Below are positions 1-7,720 of a stretch of 64,000 nt of DNA, piece by piece; position 1 is the first letter of the stretch; each line of letters opens with the position of its first letter. The notes beneath the pieces are model-generated. The model saw only the letters and a program-made list of their open reading frames with translations, was not told where the DNA came from and made no database searches. The translations under genes and the position numbers were made by a program. Origin of the DNA: Lachnospiraceae bacterium (GTDB lineage Bacteria > Bacillota > Clostridia > Lachnospirales > Lachnospiraceae); contig CAJTAL010000011.1 of NCBI GenBank assembly GCA_910574285.1, positions 1 to 64,000 of the forward strand. Direction: 5' to 3'.

Positions 1-71
1 AATATTTTAAGCGTGCAGAAATTACTTTTAAAGAGGACCAGAAGCATGGGATGCATTCCATGCGTTCTTCT

Positions 72-533
72 TTAGCAAGCAACATGCTTAGAAGTGAGGT
101 CCGCATTAGACTGTTTATGTGGATAACCACATAAACAATCCACGAGAACCGTGTCGTAATTCTTTTTTACTTCATTGATGCAGGTTTTCAGTACGCTTTC
201 ACGGCTTATGGCGTTAATCAGCCTTACTTCCAGCCCCGACAGTTCAATGTTGGACGGGAGCAGGTCAACGCCCTCGTCATGGTGCAGGATGCTTCTGGAA
301 ACATCGACGGTTTTATCATCAATGATGTCCTGCATGATGGTCGAGAGCGTGTCGGGCAAGTCGTCTGGTCGGTTGTAACCGAGCGACATGGTTAGGTTTG
401 CCTGTGCATCGGCATCAATGAGCAGTACCTTTTTGCCCTGCTGTGCCAGAGCCACGCCCAGATTGACCGCCGTGGTGGTCTTTCCAACGCCGCCTTTCTG
501 GTTAGTTAAAGCGATTACTTTGCAATTTGACAT
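72..533 (-). pseudogene. ParA-like partition ATPase, 3' truncated
   Basis: The N-terminal half is a clear ParA/Soj-type ATPase: deviant Walker A KGGVGKTT near residues 11-18, then [10 protein letters not shown], and a Walker B-like VLVDC. Such proteins segregate plasmids or integrative elements by ATP-driven movement on DNA. ParA proteins run to about 250-280 residues; here homology stops at VLVDC, followed by about 25 unrelated residues and a stop, so the C-terminal half is missing. The start at 533 (MSNCK) is chosen because AAAGGAGG lies 9 nt upstream; the upstream in-frame ATG has no such site. The break coincides with an inverted repeat. Probably a remnant of an integrative element. Confidence 0.75.
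112..137. repeat. 11-bp perfect inverted repeat at the ParA breakpoint
   Basis: TGTTTATGTGG and its complement are separated by ATAA. The repeat sits exactly where the coding sequence stops resembling ParA. A second near-palindrome, about 20 bp with one mismatched pair, lies at 44-63. Both may mark a recombination junction or element end. Confidence 0.6.
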
Positions 534-604
534 AGGGTGCGTCCTCCTTTCGCATAGATTTAGCCACTTTGTCAAGGTGGCTATGTAAGAGTACCAGAGA
601 ACGC

Positions 605-649
605 AAAAAAGCCGCTTACTCTTAAAAAATCAATAAGAATAAGCGGCTC
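605..649 (-). terminator. Intrinsic terminator
   Basis: A 14-bp stem (GCCGCTTACTCTTA paired with its near-complement, one mismatch) is followed on the minus strand by a T-run. It lies just beyond the stop of the 59-residue gene and would end transcription coming from 661-840 and possibly from the three-gene cassette behind it. Confidence 0.75.
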
Positions 650-660
650 TGTGATGTGCC

Positions 661-840
661 TTAGACATATTCAATTTTCATTCTCTTTACTGGTGCGTTT
701 ACGACCTTAAATATCAGTTCGTCAACGCAGTCTGTATATCTGCCCTGCTGTATGAGCTGGTTTTTCAGTTCTACAAGGCTATGTAGTAAAATGCTCCGTT
801 CTTGGCTATCTATATATAAATGATTTTTCCTTTTTCTCAT
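661..840 (-). CDS. Small conserved protein of Clostridia integrative elements
   Basis: A 59-residue reading frame from ATG at 840 to TAA at 661. It starts MRKRKNHLYID and contains an amphipathic segment with LKNQLIQQGRYTDCVDEL. From memory, short basic proteins of this type recur in Tn916- and CTn-like conjugative elements of Firmicutes; the function is unknown. It lies downstream of the unknown third cassette gene and shares the terminator at 605-649. With the ParA fragment it suggests that this end belongs to a mobile element. Confidence 0.6.
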   Translation of the reverse strand: MRKRKNHLYIDSQERSILLHSLVELKNQLIQQGRYTDCVDELIFKVVNAPVKRMKIEYV

Positions 841-880
841 ACAACTCGCTTAAACTATCAAAAAATAGTAAGTGGAAATC

Positions 881-2026
881 TTATATAGATGCTGTATCAT
901 CTGATTGAATCTCAAGAACTCTTTCATATTTTTGCTGAACCATAGCTTGAAATTCTTTTAATATAGCCCTTGATGCGTTTCTTATATTTTCGCTTTTTGA
1001 ATCTCTTGCAAAATATATTTTTCGCACACTCACTTCAAAAAAATTATTTCTGGCATGACTACGAAAATAATGTGGAAATCCATATTCTACTATACACTTA
1101 CCTTTTGCCGCCCCAATATTAAATTGATACTGCGATTGCACTTGCCTTAAAATCAAAAAATCATGATATTGTTTATCAGATATATATTCTACATTCTCTA
1201 AAGTTTCACCTTTTTCACTATTAATTATAATATTTTTAACAGACCCCTCCATCCATTTTGCATTATCAGGCATCGTGAATGTCTTATCTGGACCAATTTC
1301 GATATTCTTTACTGCTTGAAAGAATAAATATCCATTTGGACTATCATTTGCAAGTTGCAACATAAAAGCAAACCTTTGATTATTATTAAATTTATCGGAT
1401 GTTATTTCAAACGTGTCTTCCCTACTAGATATTTCTCCCTCTGTTAATAAATGATTAGACACTGATTTGATTATTTTTTTATTGATAGTTTCCGTTTCCG
1501 AAGATGTATATTCATTGTTAAAACAAATCATACTATCAGTTGATGTTTTTTCAACCTCCACTCTTCCAGTATATCTACTCTTATTATTTGCCCAATCTTT
1601 AGTAACATCCTCCCTGATAATTGCATAATCCAATACTAATTTATTTGGAGTATCCATGTTAAAGCTCAAATCAGTATCAAAATCAAAACAATCATACTCA
1701 TCAAGTAATTCATGTTTTTTTATTAAATCCTGTGGAATCAAATTGTTTAAATTATTATCTGATTGAGATTTTGTTTTTGTAATTCTTGTCTTAAGACTGT
1801 CCTCTTTTGTTTTTTGCAGTTCCTGCAATTTTTCAAATTCCTTTGGGCTTAATATTGACAATGTTAAAATCGGGATAGATAATCGTTTATTGCTGTCACC
1901 AATATACACTCCTCTCTCGGCAAGAAGAGCCTTCATATCTGACTCACTGATACAAGATTTATTTAACAATGGCTTTAAGCGTTCTCCTACTGGCAACAAA
2001 GTATCTGTATTGATGCTATCATTCAT
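881..2026 (-). CDS. Unrecognised third protein of the nuclease cassette (possibly GapS4b-like)
   Basis: A 381-residue soluble protein with no signal peptide or membrane segment. The N-terminal 80 residues look like a small helical domain (LLPVGERLKPLL, then LLAERGVYIG). A Lys/Gln-rich linker and a mixed alpha/beta C-terminal region follow. I recognise no catalytic motif. The start at 2026 is preferred over 2059 because GAGGTG lies 7 nt upstream and the start falls 4 nt after the nuclease stop, indicating tight translational coupling. Base composition is much more AT-rich than the core genes. By position it could be the partner or effector of the nuclease; a GapS4b-like identity is a guess from memory. 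Confidence 0.7.
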   Translation of the reverse strand: MNDSINTDTLLPVGERLKPLLNKSCISESDMKALLAERGVYIGDSNKRLSIPILTLSILSPKEFEKLQELQKTKEDSLKTRITKTKSQSDNNLNNLIPQDLIKKHELLDEYDCFDFDTDLSFNMDTPNKLVLDYAIIREDVTKDWANNKSRYTGRVEVEKTSTDSMICFNNEYTSSETETINKKIIKSVSNHLLTEGEISSREDTFEITSDKFNNNQRFAFMLQLANDSPNGYLFFQAVKNIEIGPDKTFTMPDNAKWMEGSVKNIIINSEKGETLENVEYISDKQYHDFLILRQVQSQYQFNIGAAKGKCIVEYGFPHYFRSHARNNFFEVSVRKIYFARDSKSENIRNASRAILKEFQAMVQQKYERVLEIQSDDTASI

Positions 2027-2030
2027 TCGT

Positions 2031-2981
2031 TCACACCTCATCTCTAAAATCTGGATCATAAGTTAAAACTGTAATTTTATCAGTAAAACTAGAATCTTCA
2101 AATTCTGATTTTGCAGATATTACTGCTTCACTATCTTCAAATTCATTATAATTTGGGAAAGCAATTATTATATTTGCCGCCCAGTCAAATGTAATTTCTT
2201 GTGCTAATCCAATTAAACGTCTAAGATACTCTTCACAAAATTCATCTTTTACAAGTAAAAGTAGTATATTTTGATTATTCTGATTTATTGCCATAGGCAA
2301 GACATCTGAATTTAAATATTCATAAGGTAAAATTGTTCCGCTATACTTTCGATTTATATTAGCATTATTTAATCCAGTATTAATATAAAAAAATTTACAG
2401 TTATCTTCCCCATATTTAGATTTTGCAAATTTAATTGAAGTATAAAGAAACTGTGCACGATTATTATCTATAAGTGCTACAGTATCATAATGACATTCTT
2501 CTCTAAGATAAAATCCTCCAATTTTATCAATTACAGATTCTTTTTCTCGTCCATCATTTCGATTTCTGTCAATCCAAAATATCAATGAAGAATATATTTT
2601 CTTATTTGTAGCAGCAATCTTTCGTTTCGATATTTCGCAAGCTGGATAACACTCACTTGCAAAAGCAATATCTACCAAAAATTCTTTAAATTTACTTTTA
2701 ATTCCATCCTCCGTTTTAGGATAACCATCACGACATTTTACGCTAATAAGCACATCATGTTTTGTTGCATCTCGAAGTGGAGACTTATACTGAAACACAT
2801 AATCTATTCCATGTTTCTCCGACTTTTCAGAACCTTTCTTTTTATGGGTTTCTTGATAAACGCATGGTACTGTTACACCACTATTACAATTCTTCCAACC
2901 AAAAAGTTCTAATAAATTTTTTACTATTTTCTCACCATATTCACCTGAACTTTTTGCCTTTTCTCCTCCAGCCATTTTCAT
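2031..2981 (-). CDS. PD-(D/E)XK-fold nuclease, probably anti-phage (GapS4a-like)
   Basis: A 316-residue protein whose N-terminal 85 residues carry a restriction-nuclease-type active site: GEYGEK with E17 in the first helix, HGID with D60, and ISVK with K82. The rest (IFWIDRNRND, IIIAFPNYN) looks like a second alpha/beta domain. The layout GExGE-HGID-SVK is that of nucleases acting on foreign DNA; from memory it resembles GapS4a of the GAPS4 defence system, which I cannot verify here. It lies 8 nt after the NdpA-like gene, whose stop overlaps its ribosome binding site (TAGGAGGGGG), and 4 nt before the third gene. The first ATG (2981) and the third codon (2975) are both possible starts. Confidence 0.75.
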   Translation of the reverse strand: MKMAGGEKAKSSGEYGEKIVKNLLELFGWKNCNSGVTVPCVYQETHKKKGSEKSEKHGIDYVFQYKSPLRDATKHDVLISVKCRDGYPKTEDGIKSKFKEFLVDIAFASECYPACEISKRKIAATNKKIYSSLIFWIDRNRNDGREKESVIDKIGGFYLREECHYDTVALIDNNRAQFLYTSIKFAKSKYGEDNCKFFYINTGLNNANINRKYSGTILPYEYLNSDVLPMAINQNNQNILLLLVKDEFCEEYLRRLIGLAQEITFDWAANIIIAFPNYNEFEDSEAVISAKSEFEDSSFTDKITVLTYDPDFRDEV

Positions 2982-2989
2982 TCCCCCTC

Positions 2990-4024
2990 CTACTTTTCAC
3001 TGGTGTAGTATATTTTATAATACCGCATCTGCTTTTCAGTATCATATCCTTGCTCTATTACTTCTTCAACTGCATTTATTTTTGATGGGATTTTTATCTC
3101 AATATCAGAATCCAATTTAATAAAATTTCGAATTTTCTTTTTTGCTGCTGTAACAGCTTGTTTTGAAATTTCAAATGTCCCTTCAAATTTAGAATTTAAA
3201 TCATTCTCTTGCACATATGATTTAAATGCTTTGCAATGGTCTTCATTCTCACAAGTATTATCTATAAAATCATCAACTTCAAAATTATCATGAGTTTCAA
3301 AATATTGTACAGATTTATTCAAAAAAGAAACCTTACTTGTTTTTTCTAAATCTGGTTGCTTACTTATGAATTTTTTACACATATTAAGAACCTTAGAAGT
3401 GTTCGTATATGCATCTTCTATTTCTATAACTCTCAAAAAGTCATTCTTCCAATACAACGCATCGTTTCGGCTTGTATCAACAATATATATTTTTTGGGGA
3501 ATTTTTTTTTCAAAATCAAAAATCAAACATCCTTTATCCAATTTTTTAGTATTAATACCCTTCTTACAAGAAACACTAAATGACTGCTTTAATTGCTTTA
3601 TATCAATATAAAAATCCTTTGTTTCAGATTTAAATATACCAACTGCGTTAGTCTTATATCCATCAATGATGCAATCTTTTATATAAGCAATATATAGTTC
3701 TCCTTTCTTTATGTTTGGATGTGTTGAAACCGCATAAAGATGTTTTGCTATATTTATTGACTGCTCAACTAACAAATTAGGTGATTGAAATATTGTAGAA
3801 GAGTATATATATATTTCATTTAATTTCACACTAGTCTCATGAGTAAATTGATATGATAATTCAAAATTAAACGATGAAAAAAAATATTCTTTTATATATT
3901 GTTCAGTAGCATCATCAACAATCGCAGAACTTGTTTCAGTAAGTATAATTTCTTCATCTTTACTTTTGTTACCAACTATATGTACAGCTAAATCCAAAAC
4001 TTTTGCATTTGAAAAATCTACCAT
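2990..4024 (-). CDS. NdpA/YejK-family nucleoid-associated protein
   Basis: A 344-residue protein matching the 37-kDa nucleoid-associated family (NA37, PF04245): VDFSNAKVLDLAVHIVGNKS at the N terminus, then LNEIYIYSSTIF, IAKHLYAVSTHPNIKKGELY, LDKGCLIFD and a KDFLRV-like YWKNDFLRV segment. Family members bind the chromosome; some lie inside defence clusters, where a DNA-recognition role is plausible. It is the first gene of a minus-strand trio with the nuclease and the unknown protein. Its ribosome binding site is weak and I found no convincing promoter in 4025-4150. The AT-rich composition suggests horizontal transfer. Confidence 0.8.
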   Translation of the reverse strand: MVDFSNAKVLDLAVHIVGNKSKDEEIILTETSSAIVDDATEQYIKEYFFSSFNFELSYQFTHETSVKLNEIYIYSSTIFQSPNLLVEQSINIAKHLYAVSTHPNIKKGELYIAYIKDCIIDGYKTNAVGIFKSETKDFYIDIKQLKQSFSVSCKKGINTKKLDKGCLIFDFEKKIPQKIYIVDTSRNDALYWKNDFLRVIEIEDAYTNTSKVLNMCKKFISKQPDLEKTSKVSFLNKSVQYFETHDNFEVDDFIDNTCENEDHCKAFKSYVQENDLNSKFEGTFEISKQAVTAAKKKIRNFIKLDSDIEIKIPSKINAVEEVIEQGYDTEKQMRYYKIYYTSEK

Positions 4025-4247
4025 TTTAATACACCGACTTTCTTTCTCTTATTTTATCTATAAACTTTCCATTTATCATAAACATGTTTCTATTTACTTC
4101 CGCTCTTTCTCATTCGCTATTGCATCAAATATTTTCTTTTCTCTCACAAATACCACCAGCCTCTCTTGGTTTCATTACACAAGAAAGTAACGATGACACA
4201 CAAAGGGTGAACAAAAGAGAAAATATCCCACCATTTCTATGAGCCTA

Positions 4248-5900
4248 TCAAATCATCCGAAAATATTCCAACGCTTCCCTTATAGCCACTTCTTTCTCTG
4301 GCGGGCATTTCGGCTGTCTGGAATTTTCCGATTTCGGCAGATTATAATTCACCCTCTCAATTATACCACACTTCTGCTTTATTTGTGCAATATAAAGATT
4401 ACTTACCTTTAGTCCACTATGCTCCAACACATAATCCTTGATTTCCTCATAGGTGGCTTTGCTCTCCGCCGCCGTCAAATCAAGCTCGTCCATCTGAAGC
4501 TCCACCTCGATATGTTGGTCTGAATGAAGTTTGGACAATAAACATACCGTCTCCACATGATAAGTCCCCGGGAAGAGGTCTATCCCCCCAATCTTCTCCA
4601 CCCGGTACCCTCTCCCCTGCAGCATCTCCAGATCCCGCACCAAACTTGTAGGCTTACAGGCAATATACACCATCCTCTCCACCCCAAAATCTGTAATCTT
4701 CTGGAGCGCCTTCGGATTTACCCCGTCTCTCGGCGGATCCAACACGATCAGATCCGGCTTCTCACGAAGCTCATCGATAACCTTCAGCACGTCTCCCGCC
4801 CAGAATACACAGTTCGTCAGCCCGTTCAGTCCGGCATTCTCCTTTGCCGCCTCCACAGCTTCTTCTACAATCTCAACACCGACCACCTTCTCCGCCACCG
4901 GCGCCAGGATCTGTGCGATTGTCCCTGCCCCGCTGTACAAATCAAAAATCACCTTATCCCTTGTCTCTCCGATATATTCTCTTACTGTTTCATACAGTAC
5001 TTCAGCCCCCAATGAATTTGTCTGGAAGAAAGAAAACGGCGTGATTTTAAATTTGAGTCCCAGAAGCTCTTCATAGAAATAATCCTGTCCGTACAGGATC
5101 TCAGTTCCTTCATTCTTTATAACATCCGCCACACTGTTATTTTGCGTATGCAGGATTCCCGTGACCGTACCGCCAAGTTCCAATGAAAGCAGTCTCTTTA
5201 CCCATTCCCCTTCATTAAACTTGTTCTCACTAAAACTGCATTCTCCTGTTGTCACAATGTCAATCAAGATCTCCCCTGTTTTTACAGCCTTGCGCACCAG
5301 AAGATGGCGAAAAAAACCTGTATGTCTCATACGGTGATAGTAGGGAAGCCCCGTTTCTCTTGCATATTCCAGAGTACACAACAGAATCTTCCTATAGTCC
5401 TCATCTACAATCCTGCATCCTCCCACATTCACGATATCGTGGAAACTTCCGCGCTTATGCATCCCCAACGCCAACGGACCGTCCTTATATTCATCACCAA
5501 AGGAGAATTCCATCTTGTTGCGGTATCCTTCTCTGACCGGGCTTGGCTTTATTCCTTCCCAGATGTATTCTCCTTTCACTGCTTCATCCATCATGGTTTT
5601 GATCTGTTTATTCTTCATCTTTATCTGCTCTTCGTAGGGAAGATTCTGATAAGTACATCCCCCGCACTTTCCAAAATGCAAACACGGAGAAGCTATTTCC
5701 AGAGGAGAAGACTCGAGTACCTCTAAGATTCGTCCTTCTGCCTTCTCTTTACGGATCTTGTTGACAGAAAAACGTATCCTTTGTCCCGGAATTCCATTTT
5801 TTACAACCACATATTTACCCTCATCCGGCAAAAATACTTTCCCCTTATTCGGAAAATCCACGGACTCGATCATACCTTCGTACACTTCTCCCTTTTTCAT
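4248..5900 (-). CDS. rlmD: 23S rRNA (uracil-5-)-methyltransferase RlmD/RumA-type with C-terminal extension
   Basis: Transfers a methyl group from SAM to C5 of a uracil in 23S rRNA. An N-terminal TRAM domain (about residues 1-62) is followed by iron-sulfur cysteines C73, C79 and C82 (CLHFGKCGGC), with a likely fourth cysteine in NVGGC. The SAM-binding motif is DLYSGAGTIA, then DPPRDGVNP and the nucleophile region YIACKPTSL. The usual length is about 450 residues; here 550. The extra C-terminal 75 or so residues (from MDELDLTAAESKATYEEIKD to EALEYFRMI) form a separate helical domain of unknown role. RNA-modification function is secure; the exact target uridine is inferred. Confidence 0.9.
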   Translation of the reverse strand: MKKGEVYEGMIESVDFPNKGKVFLPDEGKYVVVKNGIPGQRIRFSVNKIRKEKAEGRILEVLESSPLEIASPCLHFGKCGGCTYQNLPYEEQIKMKNKQIKTMMDEAVKGEYIWEGIKPSPVREGYRNKMEFSFGDEYKDGPLALGMHKRGSFHDIVNVGGCRIVDEDYRKILLCTLEYARETGLPYYHRMRHTGFFRHLLVRKAVKTGEILIDIVTTGECSFSENKFNEGEWVKRLLSLELGGTVTGILHTQNNSVADVIKNEGTEILYGQDYFYEELLGLKFKITPFSFFQTNSLGAEVLYETVREYIGETRDKVIFDLYSGAGTIAQILAPVAEKVVGVEIVEEAVEAAKENAGLNGLTNCVFWAGDVLKVIDELREKPDLIVLDPPRDGVNPKALQKITDFGVERMVYIACKPTSLVRDLEMLQGRGYRVEKIGGIDLFPGTYHVETVCLLSKLHSDQHIEVELQMDELDLTAAESKATYEEIKDYVLEHSGLKVSNLYIAQIKQKCGIIERVNYNLPKSENSRQPKCPPEKEVAIREALEYFRMI

Positions 5901-5971
5901 AGCGCCTGTTCCCCCTTTTTCTTTTTTGGACTCTCTATTCCATAATGTCCACTCCCAGACATGTTAATATA

Positions 5972-6058
5972 CTACAGAATAGCCCTGCCTGCACATCTGC
6001 AATCTATTTTCTTCCAGTATTTTGCTTTCAGGATCGTTTCATCCCGCTCTACCGTTTT
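5972..6058 (-). pseudogene. Duplicated 3' tail of the neighbouring NYN gene
   Basis: Read on the minus strand this encodes TVERDETILKAKYW followed by KKIDCRC, which closely matches the C-terminal end of the intact gene next door (IAVEQDGTILKAKYRK). No start or body is present. It is the relic of a tandem paralogue or of a duplication of the gene's end. The rest of the 200-bp spacer shows nothing recognisable. Confidence 0.55.
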
Positions 6059-6099
6059 TCTCATTCATTATTGCTTATTTGCCAGCAATCTTTATCTCT

Positions 6100-7029
6100 T
6101 TATTTCCGATACTTCGCTTTCAGGATCGTTCCATCCTGCTCCACCGCTATCTTTTCTATACTCTTTACATACTGGTTGAACTGTGAATATCCATAATCGC
6201 TGATCTTAAAATCCTCGTACTTTTCATAAACTTTATTTCCAAGCATACTGAGTCCGACTCCGTTCTTCCCGGCTTTCTTCACCAGATCAAACACATATCT
6301 GTCGATATCTTCCTTCATCCCCCAGTCTTCCTTCAATGCGACGGCCATCAGATTTCCTTTTTTCACCAACTGGATTCTTGTGAATTCCTCCAGGAACTTC
6401 GAAAGCATGTTATATCCATAACTCCGCACATCAAAATCCGGATACAGGCTGACCAGACGGCTCCCCACTTCTCCAAGACCCGTCGGCCGGTTATTGTCCT
6501 GATTCTCAATGACCATCTTGATGATCGCGTCCTCAATCCGCTCTTTACTCAGTTTACCGTGCGTTTCTCCGGCTTTTGGATTCCTCGGCTCCTGTTCATT
6601 CAGAAGATTCTCCAGAATAGTAAATTTGTCACACGCCTTACGAAATGGCTCCGGAGTCTTATTCTCTCCCATACCGATCACCATCTTCGCACTCTCCCTG
6701 AGACGGGTCACCAGCCGCGTAAAATCACTGTCGCTGGATACGATACAAAATCCGTCCACATCATTCGTATATAAGATATCCATTGCATCGATGATCATTG
6801 CCGAGTCTGTCGCGTTCTTCCCCTGAGTGTAGCTGAACTGCTGAACCGGCATGATAGAATTCGTCAGAAGTTCTTCCTTCCAACTGGAATTGTGCGTGCT
6901 CGTCCAATCACCGTATATCCTCTTATATGTGATAACCCCATACTTCGACAGCTCGGTAAGTATAGGCTTAATATATTTTGCAGATACATTATCCGCGTCA
7001 ATTAATAGTGCATAGCATTGCTCTTCCAT
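6100..7029 (-). CDS. NYN (PIN-like) domain protein with LOTUS/OST-HTH-type C terminus
   Basis: The N-terminal half (about residues 5-140) is an NYN ribonuclease-like domain: ALLIDADNVS, DSAMIIDAMDILY and IVSSDSDFTRL supply the acidic residues expected for metal-dependent RNA cleavage. Two winged-helix-like repeats follow (LGEVGSRLVSLYPDFDVRSYGY and, further on, LGNKVYEKYEDFKISDYGY), as in LOTUS/OST-HTH domains that bind RNA. The start at 7029 is chosen because AGGAGG lies 6 nt upstream; the adjacent ATG at 7032 is too close. Cytoplasmic; RNA substrate unknown. Confidence 0.8.
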   Translation of the reverse strand: MEEQCYALLIDADNVSAKYIKPILTELSKYGVITYKRIYGDWTSTHNSSWKEELLTNSIMPVQQFSYTQGKNATDSAMIIDAMDILYTNDVDGFCIVSSDSDFTRLVTRLRESAKMVIGMGENKTPEPFRKACDKFTILENLLNEQEPRNPKAGETHGKLSKERIEDAIIKMVIENQDNNRPTGLGEVGSRLVSLYPDFDVRSYGYNMLSKFLEEFTRIQLVKKGNLMAVALKEDWGMKEDIDRYVFDLVKKAGKNGVGLSMLGNKVYEKYEDFKISDYGYSQFNQYVKSIEKIAVEQDGTILKAKYRK

Positions 7030-7067
7030 CATATTCCTCCTTTCTTGACTGCATACTCCACATAACA

Positions 7068-7146
7068 AGTATAACCCAACTTAAATACCTTATTTTTTCG
7101 GTAAACCTACCAACAAAACATAAGGTTATCTAAGTTGGGTTATACT
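7068..7146. repeat. Long imperfect inverted repeat (about 25-bp arms)
   Basis: The arms at 7068-7092 and 7121-7146 (AGTATAACCCAACTTA and complement, with one or two mismatches further in) enclose a 28-nt AT-rich loop. It lies between the 80-residue gene and the NYN gene. No T-run follows the stem in either direction, so it is not a classic terminator. It may be a small palindromic element or an mRNA processing or stability stem. Confidence 0.6.
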
Positions 7147-7193
7147 AAGCTCCTGACCTGCTTCCTTTACTGCAGATTCAGCGATACGTTCTC

Positions 7194-7436
7194 CTATACC
7201 TGATCATCTTCATTGAAGAAATCGTCATCAAAATCATCCTCGAAATCTTCTTCGAAGTCTTCCAGATAATCTGGTGTAAAGAAACAATAAACCGCATAAG
7301 CAATCGCCGCAACCGCCGCAACCGCACCGATAATAGCCAAAACCCAGAGAACTGTTTTACAGTTCTTGTCTTCTTCCTTCTTATTCATCAACTCGCTCAG
7401 TTTCGTTGCTGCAATAATTTCCTCTACCTTATTCAT
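7194..7436 (-). CDS. Small membrane protein with acidic tail
   Basis: 80 residues: a charged N-terminal helix (MNKVEEIIAATKLSELM), one strong membrane segment (about residues 29-52, VLWVLAIIGAVAAVAAIAYA) and a very acidic C-terminal tail rich in Asp, Glu and Phe. No enzymatic motif; I do not recognise the family. An AGGAGG site is present but only one base before the ATG, so initiation may be unusual. Sits alone between a hairpin and an AT-rich repeat block. Confidence 0.6.
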   Translation of the reverse strand: MNKVEEIIAATKLSELMNKKEEDKNCKTVLWVLAIIGAVAAVAAIAYAVYCFFTPDYLEDFEEDFEDDFDDDFFNEDDQV

Positions 7437-7565
7437 GCCTCCTACATCCTTTCCTCTGCTTTTTCAGGCTATGTCCGGATCATCTTTTATACCGGCCAAA
7501 ACCCAACAAGTTTAAATACTGATTTTATTATAACACTATAATTTTGAGATTACTATAATTTTATA

Positions 7566-7716
7566 AAAAAATTACAACAAATATATTACAACGATATATT
7601 ATCATAAAATATACTACAACAATATATTACAACAAATATATTATAACAATATATTGCAACAAATATATTATAACAATATATTACAACAAATATATTACAA
7701 CAATATATTACAACAA
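7566..7716. repeat. AT-rich tandem repeat, about 11 units of 13-14 bp
   Basis: Units of the form ATATTACAACAA(A)T run head to tail, often alternating 13 and 14 bp so that a 27-bp higher-order period appears; variants include ATATTATAACAAT and ATATTGCAACAAAT. The array abuts the stop codon of pcrA. Not a CRISPR: there are no unique spacers. Confidence 0.85.
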
Positions 7717-7720
7717 AACA

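Noticed and set aside
7566-7716. Repeat array as a CRISPR
   Set aside because: Units of 13-14 bp follow each other without unique spacers and no cas gene is present.
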